A stretch of DNA of 64,000 nt from Daphnia carinata (taxonomy: Eukaryota; Arthropoda; Branchiopoda; Diplostraca; Daphniidae): positions 8,960,424 to 9,024,423 of the forward strand of contig NC_081334.1 in NCBI RefSeq assembly GCF_022539665.2, in the 5' to 3' direction. Numbering within the stretch: position 1 is the first letter of the stretch; every line of letters starts with the position of its first letter. The translations under genes were made by a program, and so were the position numbers. Under the pieces are notes generated by a model, which had not been told where the DNA came from, ran no database searches, and was given only the letters and a program-made list of their open reading frames with translations. Positions 43,463 through 56,166 of the stretch are shown piece after piece.

Positions 43463-46400
43463 TTAAACAGATTTCTTCTTTCGTCCTTTCTTCTTTTCCT
43501 TTAAAGAACCCTGCTTCTTGGCAATGCAACGCTGACAAAACCAACTTTCCGTTTCAGCAGGTGGAACTCGAATTCCGACACACACCCTTAATGCATTTAT
43601 ATGTGATTTTGAAAAGGATAAACAAAACGTGCGGACAAAATTAATTTGAATTAATATAAGATTTATAAGATATATTATATTATAAGAAATTACCAATGAT
43701 ACCAGTCGTCGCATTCGTCGCAACCTATCATCGGAGTGCCATCGTCTTGTCGACCGCAGGCTGGACAAATCCATATTTTGTTGCCAAACTCATCCTTATA
43801 TACAAAAAAAAAGAATATTATTGTACTCTGCCAATCGAAGAAACTTGTAAAAGGGGCCAAGGACACAAAAATCATAACTTACATAATAAGATCCAACTGT
43901 TTCTGTAATAACTGCCACGTCTCCGACCCCGGGTTTGTCACCTTTCTTTTTCTCTTTTTCTTTATCTTTTGTTACTCGTGGAGGTTTTTGTGGTTTTTCA
44001 CGTCTGACTTTCGGAGAAGGACTAGGTGTGCGAGGGGCTAGCGCAGGTTGGGAAGTGGATGGAGAATCGGTTACTGTTTCAACACAAGGCTTATTTGCTG
44101 GCATTTCCTTTACGGTTTTCACCAGTTTAGGAGGACGCGTGACAAGCGCAGAAAATTTTGCAACTTCAACTGCTGGTTGAACGGGTGACTGAGCAGTTAC
44201 ATCCCTGTTGCTGCTACCAGAGGCAGTGAAATTACCTTCTTTGTCAGCTATGGCTTTAAATATTCTGAGAAAGAGAAAAAAAAATACATATAATAATCAA
44301 CGGCAATTATCAAATGGATAACGAAATGCACAAGATTACAATTTTGGGGTCGAGTCTGGCGTTAACGGGTGTGGTGAACTTGGGGCAGCTGCAAATTTAA
44401 AAGTGATTTTTGGAACGGTTAAATTTTCTTCCTTTTCTTTACACTTTTCCTTGTCTTTTTCTTTTTCTTTTTTCTCTTTTTTTTTGTCCTTTTTGTTTTT
44501 TCTCTCTTGCTCATCGGACACCTTTTCTTTAATTTTTTTATCTTTTTTCTTCTTTTCTTTATCTTTTTTCTCGCGCTTTTCTTTCTTTTTAGTTACAACG
44601 GATTCAGCTTCACTGGTTTCCATGTTTAAAGAGGATTCAGGAAGGCTGTCAACAATATTCGGAGACTTGGTAGGTGAAGAGGACATGGGAGGCATTCTGT
44701 TCATGGTATCTTTAGGTGGCGTGTAAAAATCCGTTGGGGGCACATTAGACATGGGTCCCACACTACTAAACATATTCGTGGGCGGGATCCCTAAAGGAGA
44801 TCTCAATCCTAACGGAGGAACTCCTAATAAATTAAAGGGGACATTTGGAATAAACGGCGGTGGTATCAATCCGGGAACTGAGAAGTGAGGAGGGAAAGGA
44901 AAGAAAGATTTTGGAGTCGGCGGAATGGGCGATTCAACATGGGCTGGTGGTGCAGCCTCAGAAATTTGGGTTTCACCTAGATCCGGCGTCATAACACGGG
45001 GAGGTCGACCTTTTTTCTTTTTTGGTGCTTCAACACCGGGAGAAGCCATTATTTTGGATCTGTTTTGCCCGGATTTTCCCAAAATCGACAGGTCACTTGG
45101 TCCGATCGGTTCTTCTTTTGGATAAACAGGTTCTACTTTTGCAAGTTCTTTTCCAAATTTGATATTATCTTGGCTGTCAACAAGAATGACACCATCAGTG
45201 TTAAAAGGAAGACGATCTTGTTTACTTTTTTGCTTCCTATCTTTTTTTGAAATTTTTAATTTCCCGCTTGCAAAGCTTTCGCTATTTGAGGACAATACTG
45301 CTGCTTCAGAAATGCTTTTCAATGGACTTTCCTCAACCACAGCAGCAGATCCTTTTTCAGATTCAGCGTTTTCGGTGCGTGACAAGATACGTGTTGTCTG
45401 ATTATCGAGGTCTTTGCTTTTTGGAATTTTCTTAAATATATTCAATTTTTGCTTTGTTGAATCATTGACAGCAATAGATTCTGATGGTTTCAATGAAATA
45501 GATTTTCCCTTTTCAAAGAAAGCAAATTCTTCTAACAGTTTTTCTTTGTTACGTTTCTTCTTAATTTTCTCTTTGTCTTGTTCTTTTCCAGAAACTTTTT
45601 CTTTTTCTGTTTTTTCCTTTTCTTTTTCTGTTTTTTCCTTTTCTTTTTCCATTTTTTCCTTTTCTTTTTCCATTTTTTGCTTTTCTTTTTCTGTCTCCTT
45701 TTCAGCATCTCGTTCTTTTTCTTGCTCTCTTACTCGCTCTTTTTCCTTATTTCGCTCCCTTTTTCCTTCTTTTTCAAAATCTTCTTCTTTAGATTGTTCG
45801 GGTATTGGTCTCTTTTCTTCAGGGGTTTCAAACTGCCGATCTTTTGAAATGTCATTAAATTTCTTAACAAAATCTGAGTCTCTCTCGTCACTTTTTTTAG
45901 AAAGTTCTTCTGGTTTTTTAATGCCTTCAAATACTTTCTTAATATTGATTTTTTTCTCCGGAAGGGCGTGATCCGGTTCTGTTTCAAGAAACAATTTTCG
46001 AATTTTAGTTTCAGGCAATTTCCCTTCGCGCGATGATGAAAGGTATCCCGATGATGTCATCATCACACTTGATATTTCTCTAATTGGTTGGCCATCGTCA
46101 CCCAACCATCCTCTAAAAGTTTACATGAAAATAAGGAATCAAAACCAAATCATGCACTGTATGCCTTTTTTCATACCCTTTTCGTTTCTCTGCTCCATCA
46201 GGTCTTTTAAAAGAATAAGGATGTGGAGACAAATTCATAGTTTGCTCAACATTATCTTGAGCAACTGAAAGGGTTTCTGTAACTTCAGGATAATCTGTAG
46301 AAGCTTTGTCATCATCTGGATGATGCAACAAAAAGTTAATAAAGAAAAATTACATGTATGGTGAACTATGTTCTGTCAAGTATGGAAAATATTTTTTCAC

Positions 46401-46871
46401 ATTTCTTACCCAGAATGATATGTTGCATTGGAGGTAGATGTTCATGGATATGAACAGGTCTGGAAAGAACTTCGTGGCTGCCTGGTTTAAGAAAATTTAA
46501 ATTGTGTTCTCTAGCCACAGGGATTTTAGAAATATCTTCATTGAAAGATGTGGGTTCAACATTGGAAACATAGTCTGAAAGGTCCTGAATAGTGATACCC
46601 ATATCTCGAAAGGTAAGTCCTAAATCATCTAAATTTGGACCTGTGCGCCCAACTTGAAAAAAAAATTTCATTTATATTTCTTTCTTCTAACACAATGAAT
46701 TTTCTTACACTGTTCTGAATATCTGTGCATAGACTGACCAATCTCAGTCAAGTATTTTTGAAGGACTTCTGTGAGTAAATCTAAAGAAGAAGCATGAATT
46801 CCATTCCAACCAATGTTATGGCTGCAATGCCCGACAACTTGCCGCAAAACTTCAGTTTGAAACTCATTCAT
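43463..46871 (-). CDS. TAF3: Transcription initiation factor TFIID subunit 3 (TAF3)
   Basis: A TFIID subunit that pairs with TAF10 through a histone fold and reads H3K4me3 through a PHD finger, anchoring Pol II initiation at active promoters. Seven exons join in frame to 974 residues: 46709-46871, 46410-46652, 46177-46315, 44340-46112, 43883-44264, 43694-43794 and 43463-43586. The histone fold is at about 1-85 (VLQKYLTEIGQSMHRYSEQ). The 1.77-kb exon encodes a disordered region with long Lys/Glu arrays (MEKEKEKTEKEKEKTEKEK type) and a Pro-rich centre. The PHD finger at about 903-955 shows the C4HC3 pattern (CPAC, CDECDDWYHWVC, CQRC). A Lys-rich tail follows. Domain order and size match metazoan TAF3/BIP2. 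Confidence 0.95.
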
Positions 46872-47129
46872 TTTGTCAAATCTATTGAACGTTCGAAAAA
46901 TTAATGCAAAAAAATTTAAATTAGTAAATAATACTACCTCAAAAAAAGAAACACAGGAAACACATCGATGTATTCGTTTACTTTTTTTAGTTGTTTCGTA
47001 AAATAGTGCCAGAGTAAAGTGCGAAAGCGGACAGTGGAACGGGTAAACTGTGGACTTTCAGATGCGGACTAGCTCCCAAAATTTCCAAGCAAACAATCCC
47101 GAAGTTTATTCATACCACAACGAAGGGGA

Positions 47130-47445
47130 TAGAGTCCTTTGGGCTAGTTGCCAAATGGACTCTAGGTTTTCTGACACTAGAACTTTTTTTTTGTTGTTGT
47201 TTAACGTGTCTCCCGTGTAGCATTGCCATATCGGGAACGAGTCGTCCTAGGACACTAGAACTATAGCCACTCGACACTTGGGCGAATGGTTCACGACAGT
47301 AGGACATCTGTCTAACGACGTTTGGACTACTGGTTCCCGACGTTTGGCCGCGTTAACGAAAGTGTTGCTGCACCCAGCAATCCCTATTCTGTGCGACAAG
47401 TCAACTCCCATGCCAGCGACATTTGGACTCCTTGTTTTTTTCTGA
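47130..47445 (+). repeat. Diverged copy D of the long-repeat family seen at 61-63 kb
   Basis: This stretch shares ordered blocks with the copies at 61-63 kb: gacatctgtctaacgacg, actactggttcccgacgtt, a cccatgccagcgacatttgg block and a T run. It is more diverged than the other copies. It lies just upstream of the TAF3 start (46871), so the insertion borders the TAF3 promoter. Confidence 0.6.
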
Positions 47446-50294
47446 ATGAAGAGGTATTCATAATTAATTATATTATTTTATAGATATAGTTGTTCGGATT
47501 TATCGGGTAATAAACTTAGAAATTGTTATTGTAGAAGAAAAGTATAATTATAATTACGTGAGTTTAAAGTCAATTGCAATTAACCTATTAATTACTGTTT
47601 GGACATGGCCTACGATTATTACACAATAATTAATATTATATATGGATTATATATAATTAAAAAAATCTACCTAGTAAAAAAGATTGTCTTTAGTATTCAA
47701 ATTTGAATTTGAATTCAATTAACTAAGAAAAACAAATGTCAATTGGTCAAATTTAAGCATGTGGTAAACTGCGGAAAACTCATGTTCGAAATTACTATGG
47801 AAACGGGACATACATCAGTGGGCTCGCATCTTTACATCACTGTGGGCTGGGACAAATTTGCCGTAAGGTATTGACAAGGTTTTTAAAGAATTCTACAATA
47901 TTTTGTCTCCTGTGCTGCGAGAGACAGACTAAAGGAGGGGAAGTCTTGTTTCCATGGAACTCATTTGCTGAATATGGCATGCGCGCCGTTTGTTCTAACC
48001 CGTATTTTTTATCTTTTGGTCGGTATAAAAGAGGGGATTGGCTTATAAAAATTTGACTCATACCATTAAAATGCTTAGCGAAACAAGTAAATAAATTGTT
48101 GCTGAATGAGGCTCAATGGTTTTGTTAGTCCTAGCGGGAACTGAATAGCAACTTGTCGCCTACGGTGCTGCCCTTGCAGGCAGGGCTGTATGGGGCACGG
48201 GTCTACAAATTTAGTGAGGTTTTTTTGTCTGTTTCTTTGTGTCTCATTTTTTGGGGGTTGAGTCAGTTCACGAGAAGTATACCTCAGACTAAGTCGTCTA
48301 GTAATTTTGTCTCGCAGTAAATTTGTCAGTTGCCTTTTCTATGTCTCAATTTTGTTGTCCTTGTCCCAAATCAGTTTTCCTCCCATTGTCTCTCTCAATT
48401 CAGAAATAAAGTTTCGTCCTATCCATCACAGTCATCCCTTTCTTCTCCTTTCCATCATTCCATACATATTATCTCTCTCTGTTGCACTCTACGCACAAGA
48501 GTCTGCAACACAACTTATTTGATGAGACCAATGGCTTCGAGGCAACATTTAAAACCCAAGAAATAATAATTTCGTAAAGTTAGCCGTTAAAAGCAAAAAA
48601 TTTAATATGAGGCTATTTTAAACATTTTCTTTACTCGTTCTCTATGAAATATCTTTCTTTTGCTGTTGACTATATATCAGTTTTCCGATTATTATTGGTA
48701 GAGCTAACGACAGCGGAATTTTTTGTGAGTAATATTGTGAGTAATTTTGACTTATTTTGAAATTTGACACGATGCAAACGACACGTCAACAGCCGTATTG
48801 TTGCTTTCTTTCCGTGGTGTTGGCTACTGAAATCATAGTGGGAGAGCCAATCAGAATGCTAGAAATGTTTACCTCTTGGGTCGACCCGCGGGGACCATGT
48901 TGCATTCAGACATTTCCTAACAAAGTCGAATACATTAAAATTTTAAGTGAAGCAAAGACATGTAGAGACACATGGCGCAAGTTATTGTGGGAGTTTGTGG
49001 AAGAAAATGTTATGCAAAATGGCTACGGCGACTACTGTAATTGAAAATTAAAATCTGAAATGCCGATATTAGTATTGTACAACATAAATTATTTTATCGT
49101 TTTGCTAATTTCATAAGATTTCCTGGGTGATGGGTAGAAGCTGTGGATCCAGGCTTCAATACTTGATTTTTCTATTTTCTATTTAATGACCAAAGCGGAT
49201 GACTGAGGACGATATTGTTTTCATTAGATATTTTTCATCTTAGCCTGAAGGATGGGGGTTGGAGGTCTAACAAAAAAAAGGCTAGACGACTTTTTCCATA
49301 CAGTTTTCGTAACACCTGGGGCATTAGCAAAAGGTGTCTGGACATAAACTACCCTTCCCAACTTATTGCGCTTTTGCGCCAAACACAGGTCGACCCTATT
49401 TAAAAAAGAAAAATAATTTATATATTTAAGATACTGTAACAAGTTGTGCAGTGCCGCGGAAAATAAAAATGATCATAATAATCATAATAAAAATGTAATA
49501 ATTACATACTTTGATCGAAATAGGTTCTTATACATAATGTAAAAATTTGATTCTCGTGTCTATATTATTTATTGTATTATTTAACAAATAATAAACATAC
49601 GAAAAAGTCTATATTTTTCTTAGTTCTTAATCGAAAATTTTTTCCTATTTTATTTAATAATTATACGTTAATAGTTATTAGAAGTAAGTAGACCAGACAT
49701 TTGTTAATAATATTTGAAGAGGAAAATAATTTTTCTTATTCAACTTTAAACACAATCATTTATTCTGCGAAAGTTGTTTTTGGGGGCCAAGTTGTACAAA
49801 CGGCCGGGGTGATGTTGGACACGAAATGGGCGTACATGCGAGGGGAAGTCTAAGCGCGAAAATTCAAATTTTTTTATTTTAAGAAACATTTACAATACAA
49901 CTAATGCTTATTTATATCTCTTACCTTAAATAAAAATAATGTATTTTACTTGTACGTAAGTCGAGTGTTACGAAATGTAGCTCATCAGTAATCAAAGAGC
50001 GATTAAAAATTTTAACGCAGCAGACATGACCATGGCATGACCAAAACAAATCGGGGAAATCAATTGGGAAAATGGATATTATTTAATTATCGATACTGTG
50101 TTGGCTCCACCTCCTGTCTTCCGTATCAGTAAAATGAAAATATTTCAGGGATAATAAAAATCTCTTATTTCACGTAATATCTTATGAAGACTGCATTTAA
50201 ATTGTTCCCTAATTTAATACAAACAAGCAGAAATAAAAGTAAAATTTTAAAACACTTATTCTGCCTCTTTCGACCCTGTCCAAAGTGGTACAGG
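47446..50294. other. AT-rich intergenic DNA without recognised genes
   Basis: Open frames up to 95 codons (for example 48757-49044, plus strand) have no recognisable family and no coding context. The sequence is strongly AT-rich, especially 49430-49960. No RNA gene or array was found. Confidence 0.4.
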
Positions 50295-50733
50295 CAGACT
50301 TGCCGCGCCGATCCATTTTTCGATCTCGATCTCCGCTCCGATCAAACTGCAAAAGATCGTATCGGAGATCAAATTTTGCCGATCATTTTTACCGATCGTT
50401 TTTGTGCGACATCTAACGCTGAACATTCACGCTGTTTAACGAATGTAGCATTGGCTGTCACAGCGAAAGTCACTGACGGCCATTGAGGGTGAACACTTAA
50501 CAGTTTCCCTCAATTGGCATTCGCAAAAATAGTAATGAAAGTGAACCATGCGACTGCAAAATCTACAGCTAGATGGCGAAAAGTTTGATCGTTAAAAACG
50601 ATCGGATCGCGATAAATTTTTTGGGATCGCCGATCCGATCTCCGATCTTTCTCAAAAGTTCGGATCGGCGATCAATTTTTTGATCAAAGATCGGATCGGC
50701 GATCAATTTTTGATCGCGATCGCGGCAAGTCTG
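50295..50733. mobile_element. hAT-like MITE, 439 bp, GATC-rich inverted ends
   Basis: The element begins cagacttgccgcg and ends with the exact reverse complement, a 13-bp perfect terminal inverted repeat. It is flanked by an identical 8-bp duplication, GGTACAGG (50287-50294 and 50734-50741). An 8-bp target duplication and a CAG start are typical of the hAT superfamily. The ends are packed with GATC, ATCG and CGATC words that make long imperfect palindromes; a non-palindromic core lies at about 50395-50580. There is no transposase frame, so it is non-autonomous. The intact duplication suggests no loss at the borders since insertion. Confidence 0.88.
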
Positions 50734-50741
50734 GGTACAGG

Positions 50742-52151
50742 TGTCCACCCAAAGTCACCCCGATTCGGTCGAAACTCACCGCAAAATAAAAATTGTAATA
50801 AATTCTAAATAATTGCATTACATCTCTTTAAAAAATCAGGGAATAGCTTAAACGTTGTAAATAAACTAATATAAAAAAATCAAAATATTTTTTTAAATTT
50901 CGCGTAAGTGTGCTGGTAAATAATGGGGTAAAACCGAAACTGAAGGAACCCCGATCCAGCTGCGTGGCCTTCTTTTATACCATCCATGTTGGGCGTTTTA
51001 TTATGTTCTGGAGAATTTATCCAATGCCCAGCGTTAATTGAATGATAACCTTCTGGTGACTTTTGTTAATCATGAGTTGAAATAACCCTCGGGGGTTGTC
51101 CATGAGATAAGTTATATCGATTGCATAAGCCTACATTTGCTGTACGTTACAATATTGCGGTTTTTGGGAAGCAGCTTTGAAGGGCGGCTTAACGTAACAA
51201 GAAAAACAAGACAACATTTGCATGAAAACATTTTTGTATTTTCCAGACTTTTACAAAGCTATGCGTTTTTGTTAAGGAAGAGCAAAACATCAACATGTTT
51301 GTAGGAGAGTTGGCCTCTTTTTTCCCGCATGAAGTCCACTGCCGCGAAAAACAGTTGTTTCGAAGTACAACAGCATTTCACTACAGTTCGGATCATGCTA
51401 CATTTAATCGTTCTTTTGTGAGCGCCAGCTTTCGCAATCATTTGACCATTTGCGGCTATTTGACCGAATCGGGCGTTTGTTGCACTCGTTGATGATAATA
51501 CTGTAATTGGCTATTGTATTTTGCTCTTGGATTGGGTAAGGTTTAGCTGAGAAATACGGCTGCCGAAGGCAATGTCTGTCGCCACCCGATATCCTGCAAG
51601 GACTGGCCAACGGAATTTTGACTATCTACACCATCAGAGTTTGCCAGCCGTTTCATCACCACCAGTTGTTGAATTGCTTGAGGAAAGATATTTTTTTTTG
51701 TAGATGAAAATTCAATGAATAATTAAACCCTAGTCGGTTTAATTTCTAAATTTGGTAATACTGAGGATCGTGATGGCTGGATAATATTTGTATTTGTGAG
51801 TTCTTGTAGAAATGAACAAACCGTTTTCTTCATATTCTAACTCTGTGTGTGCGGAACTCTTTGTGCATAAAGAGTGGCGCAGGGAGATATCGGAAATGAG
51901 ATGATGATTAGATGAAAGAATGTAAAGATGATTGCATTGGGATCGAGGAGACTGTATGTCTGAATGGAGGAAGACTTAAACTGAACTGGGATGGATTTTG
52001 GACGACATTGGCAAAAAAAATGGACTAATAGTGACGAAGAAGAAACGTAATAGTGACGCTACTTACGACTAATTGAACCAAAAACTGTGTCCAACAATAC
52101 AAAACATCACGATACTGACAAGCAGGCCCTTGCCTACTACAGTAAGGCCTG
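50742..52151. other. Intergenic DNA, nothing recognised
   Basis: No exon or mobile-element signature is supported. Open frames on both strands at 51259-51610 overlap each other and match no family I know. Confidence 0.4.
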
Positions 52152-52292
52152 CGTAGTTGCCGATTTTACACGTTAAATTGTTCGGAAAAATATTCAAAAT
52201 CGCTACGACGGCAGCAGAATCCACTATAGGCACTAAAAAATATTTTTCCCAACGATTTAATATGTACATATTTTGGAAAATCGGCAACTACG
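52152..52292. repeat. Inverted repeat, possible small MITE
   Basis: A 16-bp arm cgtagttgccgatttt (52152-52167) is repeated exactly in reverse complement at 52277-52292. The pairing continues imperfectly inward through a ggaaaaatatt block on each side. The whole 141-bp unit could fold into one hairpin. No target duplication was identified. Confidence 0.6.
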
Positions 52293-52489
52293 GAAGCTGA
52301 AATGGACGAATGGCAAATCAGTAAATGGCATTGTATCTGGTTCATTTGCAGAAACCGAAATGTATTCCTCATCCGGAACTTATCGAAAAACAAAAGAGAA
52401 TATACATAAGCATATTTATAAATTTTGTTGTTACAATAATTTATTTCTAATTACCTGCGTGATCGCAATCAGTCACTAATGCTGGGGCA

Positions 52490-53955
52490 AACCTGTATCT
52501 GATATGGCGAATCTATTGAGGGCTCAATTCCTGTTGCTTTAAAACCTGATGTGATATTTTCGGGATTAAAGGAAGAAATATACTTTGCTTGCCACTCATT
52601 GTGACTTACAGCAAGAGCCCTCTTGAACGGCGAAGAAACGCTTACATCAAGCGGCTGTAATGCGCGTGATTAAAGTGGCGGAAATGTTAAAAGGATTATT
52701 CCGTTATCCTTTGCAAACTTAACGACTGGGTATTCTAGGTGCGTTATGGGATTATCCATTGCTAGGAGGGTAGGCTTGTCAACTATAGATCTAACATAAC
52801 GTTGCGAATTCACCTTGAGAACATTTTCCCCTGTCATCCAGTCTATAATACTATGCTGGTCAATAAAAATAAGGTTACTAATGTACTAAATTATACCTGT
52901 GTCACTACTGAAGCATAAGCACCTAACTAGTCCCGTTTTGTAAAATTCAGGCTTTATCCTTCTGTGAGGAAAGACGAATATCGGTGGAATCGATGATCCA
53001 TCAGCATATATGAAGGCCAACATCATGACGTTATCCCAATTTTCACCTGATACCGTTGCTGTACCTAAAGTAATTAAGTTTAGAAAAGTTAATTAGATTT
53101 TTGAACCAATATTGTAACAACTCTGGGTTAAGGCTTGTGTATTTGACGTACTCACAAGATACACACTAAACACAGGTGACAACACAATCAACTATCCGAC
53201 GAATACAACACACCAACTCGACTACTCAATGAATGACTACTTGACTACTGTTCAACTACCTACTCTGACTTGTCAGCTTGACTTGTGGATCGCCTATCAT
53301 CATGCGATAGGCGACAAAGTCCATTGGCGCTACAATATAACAAAGATCTTATTACCTGATTTGTCCCTTTTTGGGCAATTACTTTTGGTGGTGGTTGAAC
53401 TGTGGCGTTGCTTGTCTCGTCTAAATTATACACTTGATTGGGTTGGAAGTTGCATCTAGACTTAATATATAATAATTTGTAATAGCCTGTCATAACTACT
53501 AGCTTGTTGAATGCAGCTGCTCTTCCCTGGCTAGTTTGCTCAGGCTTTCGAACTGAGAGAGTAGTGTGCCGTTTCATGAAAGAATGCAACCAAATTTTTG
53601 ACGATTTTTCATTCTGCTCCAAATGAAAAAGAACTGGTATTGCGTTGGCAATCGCAAGCGAAAAAGCAAGCTGAAGAGTGTTTTTGGTTTCGAGGCACAC
53701 CTTTTCAGATATTTCTCCATTTCTATTTCCATATTGGCTTGTAACATTGTCCTTAAGCATTTTTCTGATTTTATTTGTAATCGAGCTAAAATACCATAAC
53801 CACGATGTTTCTTTGCCTATCTTCCAACACTAGATTTGCTCAATCCATATTTGTTTGCAGCCTGTCTTGTCGAATTAACACCACGAAGAACATCACCAAA
53901 TGCCAGTTTTAATATTTTTTCAGGTGATGGTTGTGAGTTCCTCTTTCTAATATAA
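52490..53955 (-). pseudogene. Broken pogo/Tigger-type (DDE_1) transposase
   Basis: Reading on the minus strand, the parts appear in the order expected for CENP-B/pogo transposases. A psq-type helix-turn-helix comes first (TRQAANKYGLSKSSV, about 53850-53890), then the CENP-B-like segment (WLHSFMKRHTTLSVRKPE, about 53530-53590). The catalytic-domain start follows (YNLDETSNATVQPPPKVIAQ, about 53360-53430), then a GENWDNVMMLAFIYADGS block (about 53000-53050) and the second-Asp region (AMDNPITHLEYPVVKF, about 52710-52765). A TAA at about 52670-52672 interrupts the FPP...LQPLD motif, and non-homologous DNA lies between blocks. This is a dead copy with no intact frame. Confidence 0.8.
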
Positions 53956-55152
53956 TTACGTTGCCAATTAATTTAAAAATCATCCATTATTTTGTTTAAG
54001 GTATTTGAAATGAATCACGAAATGCTTATTTTAAGTTTGACCAGTACAGTTGGATGTTGATAGGTTATCACAGTCACTTTTCATAATAACAACAGAAAAA
54101 TTTCTGCAGTATAACTGTCAGCAATTCTCCTGATGGATTCGTTAAATAACCAAAAGATAACTTGTACTTTTAACAATTAGGATGTGAAATCAGATCAGAA
54201 AAGCCAAATCAAAAGGTTGTGTACATTTATGTAACAAAAGTAACTACATTTACGGTAATTTGATGTAAGCTAACTCAACAGTATAAATAAGTATATGCAC
54301 TAATACCTAAATAATAAAAAATTCTTACCTGTTATTTAATTTATTGTAGAAAAGAAAATCTTTTCATCTTCCTCAAGGGTTATACACGTCACCAAAGTGT
54401 TGTTTTTACAGATCTTAGCAGTAGCTTAGTATCTTAGCCACCAATAATCGATTTTAGTAACCGATATCCTAAGCCCAGCCCCCCTTATTTTTCATAATTT
54501 GTCGATAAAGAATTTGTTATGCTATAAGAAAAATTCTTTATTTACATATGAAATAAAACAAAAACTTTTCTAAAATAAAGAATTGATTTAGTAGGATCTT
54601 ACTAATTTTTTTTTAAATTTTTCTTTCAGATTTTAATTATAAGCTGAGGCTATCCCACATCACCCACCCTGGTATCCCAATTCACCCAACACCACAGGCC
54701 CCTCCATCAAATTTATAAAAACTTTTATTATTTGTACAACGTAAATTGTGTATTTTAAAAATCAGGAAAAAACGTGGAGGTAAAGAAAGGGGCACCATAA
54801 ATAGACACACAGTCCAAAATAAAAAAAGTTTTGTAGGATTTGTGGCACAAAAACAAAAAGCGTCCCAACACACCCCACTCTCCCTTATATGATTGCATCC
54901 GCTTCATGATTTGTCGACTGCGCTGTCTGATAAGAAGACCACAGCGCCCAGCAAGGCACAAGAGTCAGAAATATCTGCGTCTCAAGAAGATTTGGCGACG
55001 TCAAGTGCAGAGACAATTGGCCAGAGAGTGCTTGAATACCCTCTAAGCCGGTGAGATTCAAGTTCTGACGCCGAGCAAGATCCAACAGAGGTTACGCACC
55101 CGGATGTTGATGGCTGGGATAATCTGGCAAACGAAATAATTTCAGTATGTAA
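53956..55152. other. Intergenic DNA next to retroelement remnants
   Basis: AT-rich, no supported genes. The start codons and strands of short frames near 54680-55085 conflict with each other. The right end may be untranslated sequence or terminal-repeat remains of the gypsy-type element that follows. Confidence 0.35.
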
Positions 55153-55443
55153 TTGATCCCGCAAGAAATTGGTTCCTCTTTGTACGGCTTCCCATCGATT
55201 GGCAAGACATTCCAGCACAACCCGCTGCCGGAGAAAACCAGAATAGACCTGCAGTTTTCGGTCTACGTTCATTGTTTTTTAAAAGAGTTTCAGCCGGACA
55301 ATTACGGTCTGTTTAAGGAGACCAGACTTCGAAGTAGAACGCAAGGGGTGAAGCCAACTATTACATACTACCACGAAATTCTTAACCTCTGCAGATTGGT
55401 GGAATCGAATATGTCGGAAACCCATCGATTAAAGCATTTTTAG
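55153..55443 (+). pseudogene. Gag-like remnant of a Ty3/gypsy retroelement
   Basis: The 96-codon frame contains GVKPTITYYHEILNLCRLVE followed by a MSETHRLKHF stretch, resembling retrotransposon gag (capsid region) sequences. It stops at 55443, where integrase-like sequence begins in another frame, so protease, reverse transcriptase and RNase H appear to be deleted. It is a fragment only. Confidence 0.5.
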
Positions 55444-55739
55444 AGGTTTCCGACCAGCACTTTAGAAAAACCTATCCTCAGAAACCACGGACGTGGGAAA
55501 AATTTTTGTCACTAGCAAAACCCAGGGAATTTATTATTCCAAAACGAGATTTAGTGTTGGTCTACAAACCGGTGCGCAAAATTGGAAAGTCAGAAAAACA
55601 TCGTTGGCTAGGACCATTCACAGTGTTGACGCAAACAATATCGGTGAATTATGAAGTGATTTCAGCAAGCGACCGAGGGAAAACCGATATCGTTCACGTG
55701 ATTAGAATGAAATCATTCCATAAAGCCTCAACGGATTGA
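55444..55739 (+). pseudogene. Integrase C-terminal remnant of a Ty3/gypsy retroelement
   Basis: The frame from about 55506 to 55739 contains RDLVLVYKPVRKIGKSEK, HRWLGPFTVL, NYEVISA and KTDIVHVIRMKSFH. These are the usual 'GD-LV...KL...WLGP...VHV-RMKPF' blocks at the C-terminus of gypsy integrases. The catalytic core is absent. It is described as a remnant only. Confidence 0.8.
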
Positions 55740-55879
55740 CTGGGAGTCAGTGGTGCCAGGCTATTAAGTCACGGAAAAGATCAGCAAGGAAAAGAAGTTC
55801 AAAATGATTAAACCACTACCACCACCCGATCAACAGCCCTGAACAAAGTAACGCATCATCAAGCACCATTGAAAACGAC

Positions 55880-56122
55880 GTGATCAGGCCCACTCCAAGA
55901 CAGATCACACAAAGCTCAGCTCGAAGACCCTCTAATGGCAGAACACCTCCAGTCAGATATCTGACTCTATTAGTGCTCTTTTTTATCTTCTTGCTGGGAT
56001 CGTTATCAAGTAATCCACTGGTTCTGAGGGAAATTTTTGCGGCTAGGCCATTTTTTAACGTAGCCGATACAGCTATGTCATACCTGAAGCAGAAAATAAT
56101 CCGACAAGAAAATATAATATAA
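55880..56122 (+). pseudogene. Short frame with a membrane segment downstream of the integrase
   Basis: An 80-codon frame with a polar start and one clear hydrophobic helix (YLTLLVLFFIFLLG). Position after a gypsy integrase is where env-like genes sit in some arthropod elements. The frame is truncated and lacks any recognisable fusion-protein domain, so an env relic is only one possibility. Confidence 0.35.
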
Positions 56123-56166
56123 CGACAAGAAGTGGTAGAAAGGTGGAAAAATGAAGGCTTACGGCC

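Noticed and set aside
45414-45971. 185-codon Ser/Phe-rich plus-strand frame opposite TAF3
   Set aside because: The antisense of the Lys/Glu-rich TAF3 exon always reads as Phe/Ser; there is no independent evidence.
48757-49044. 95-codon plus-strand frame
   Set aside because: No recognised family, no splice partners and no promoter context; length is compatible with chance.
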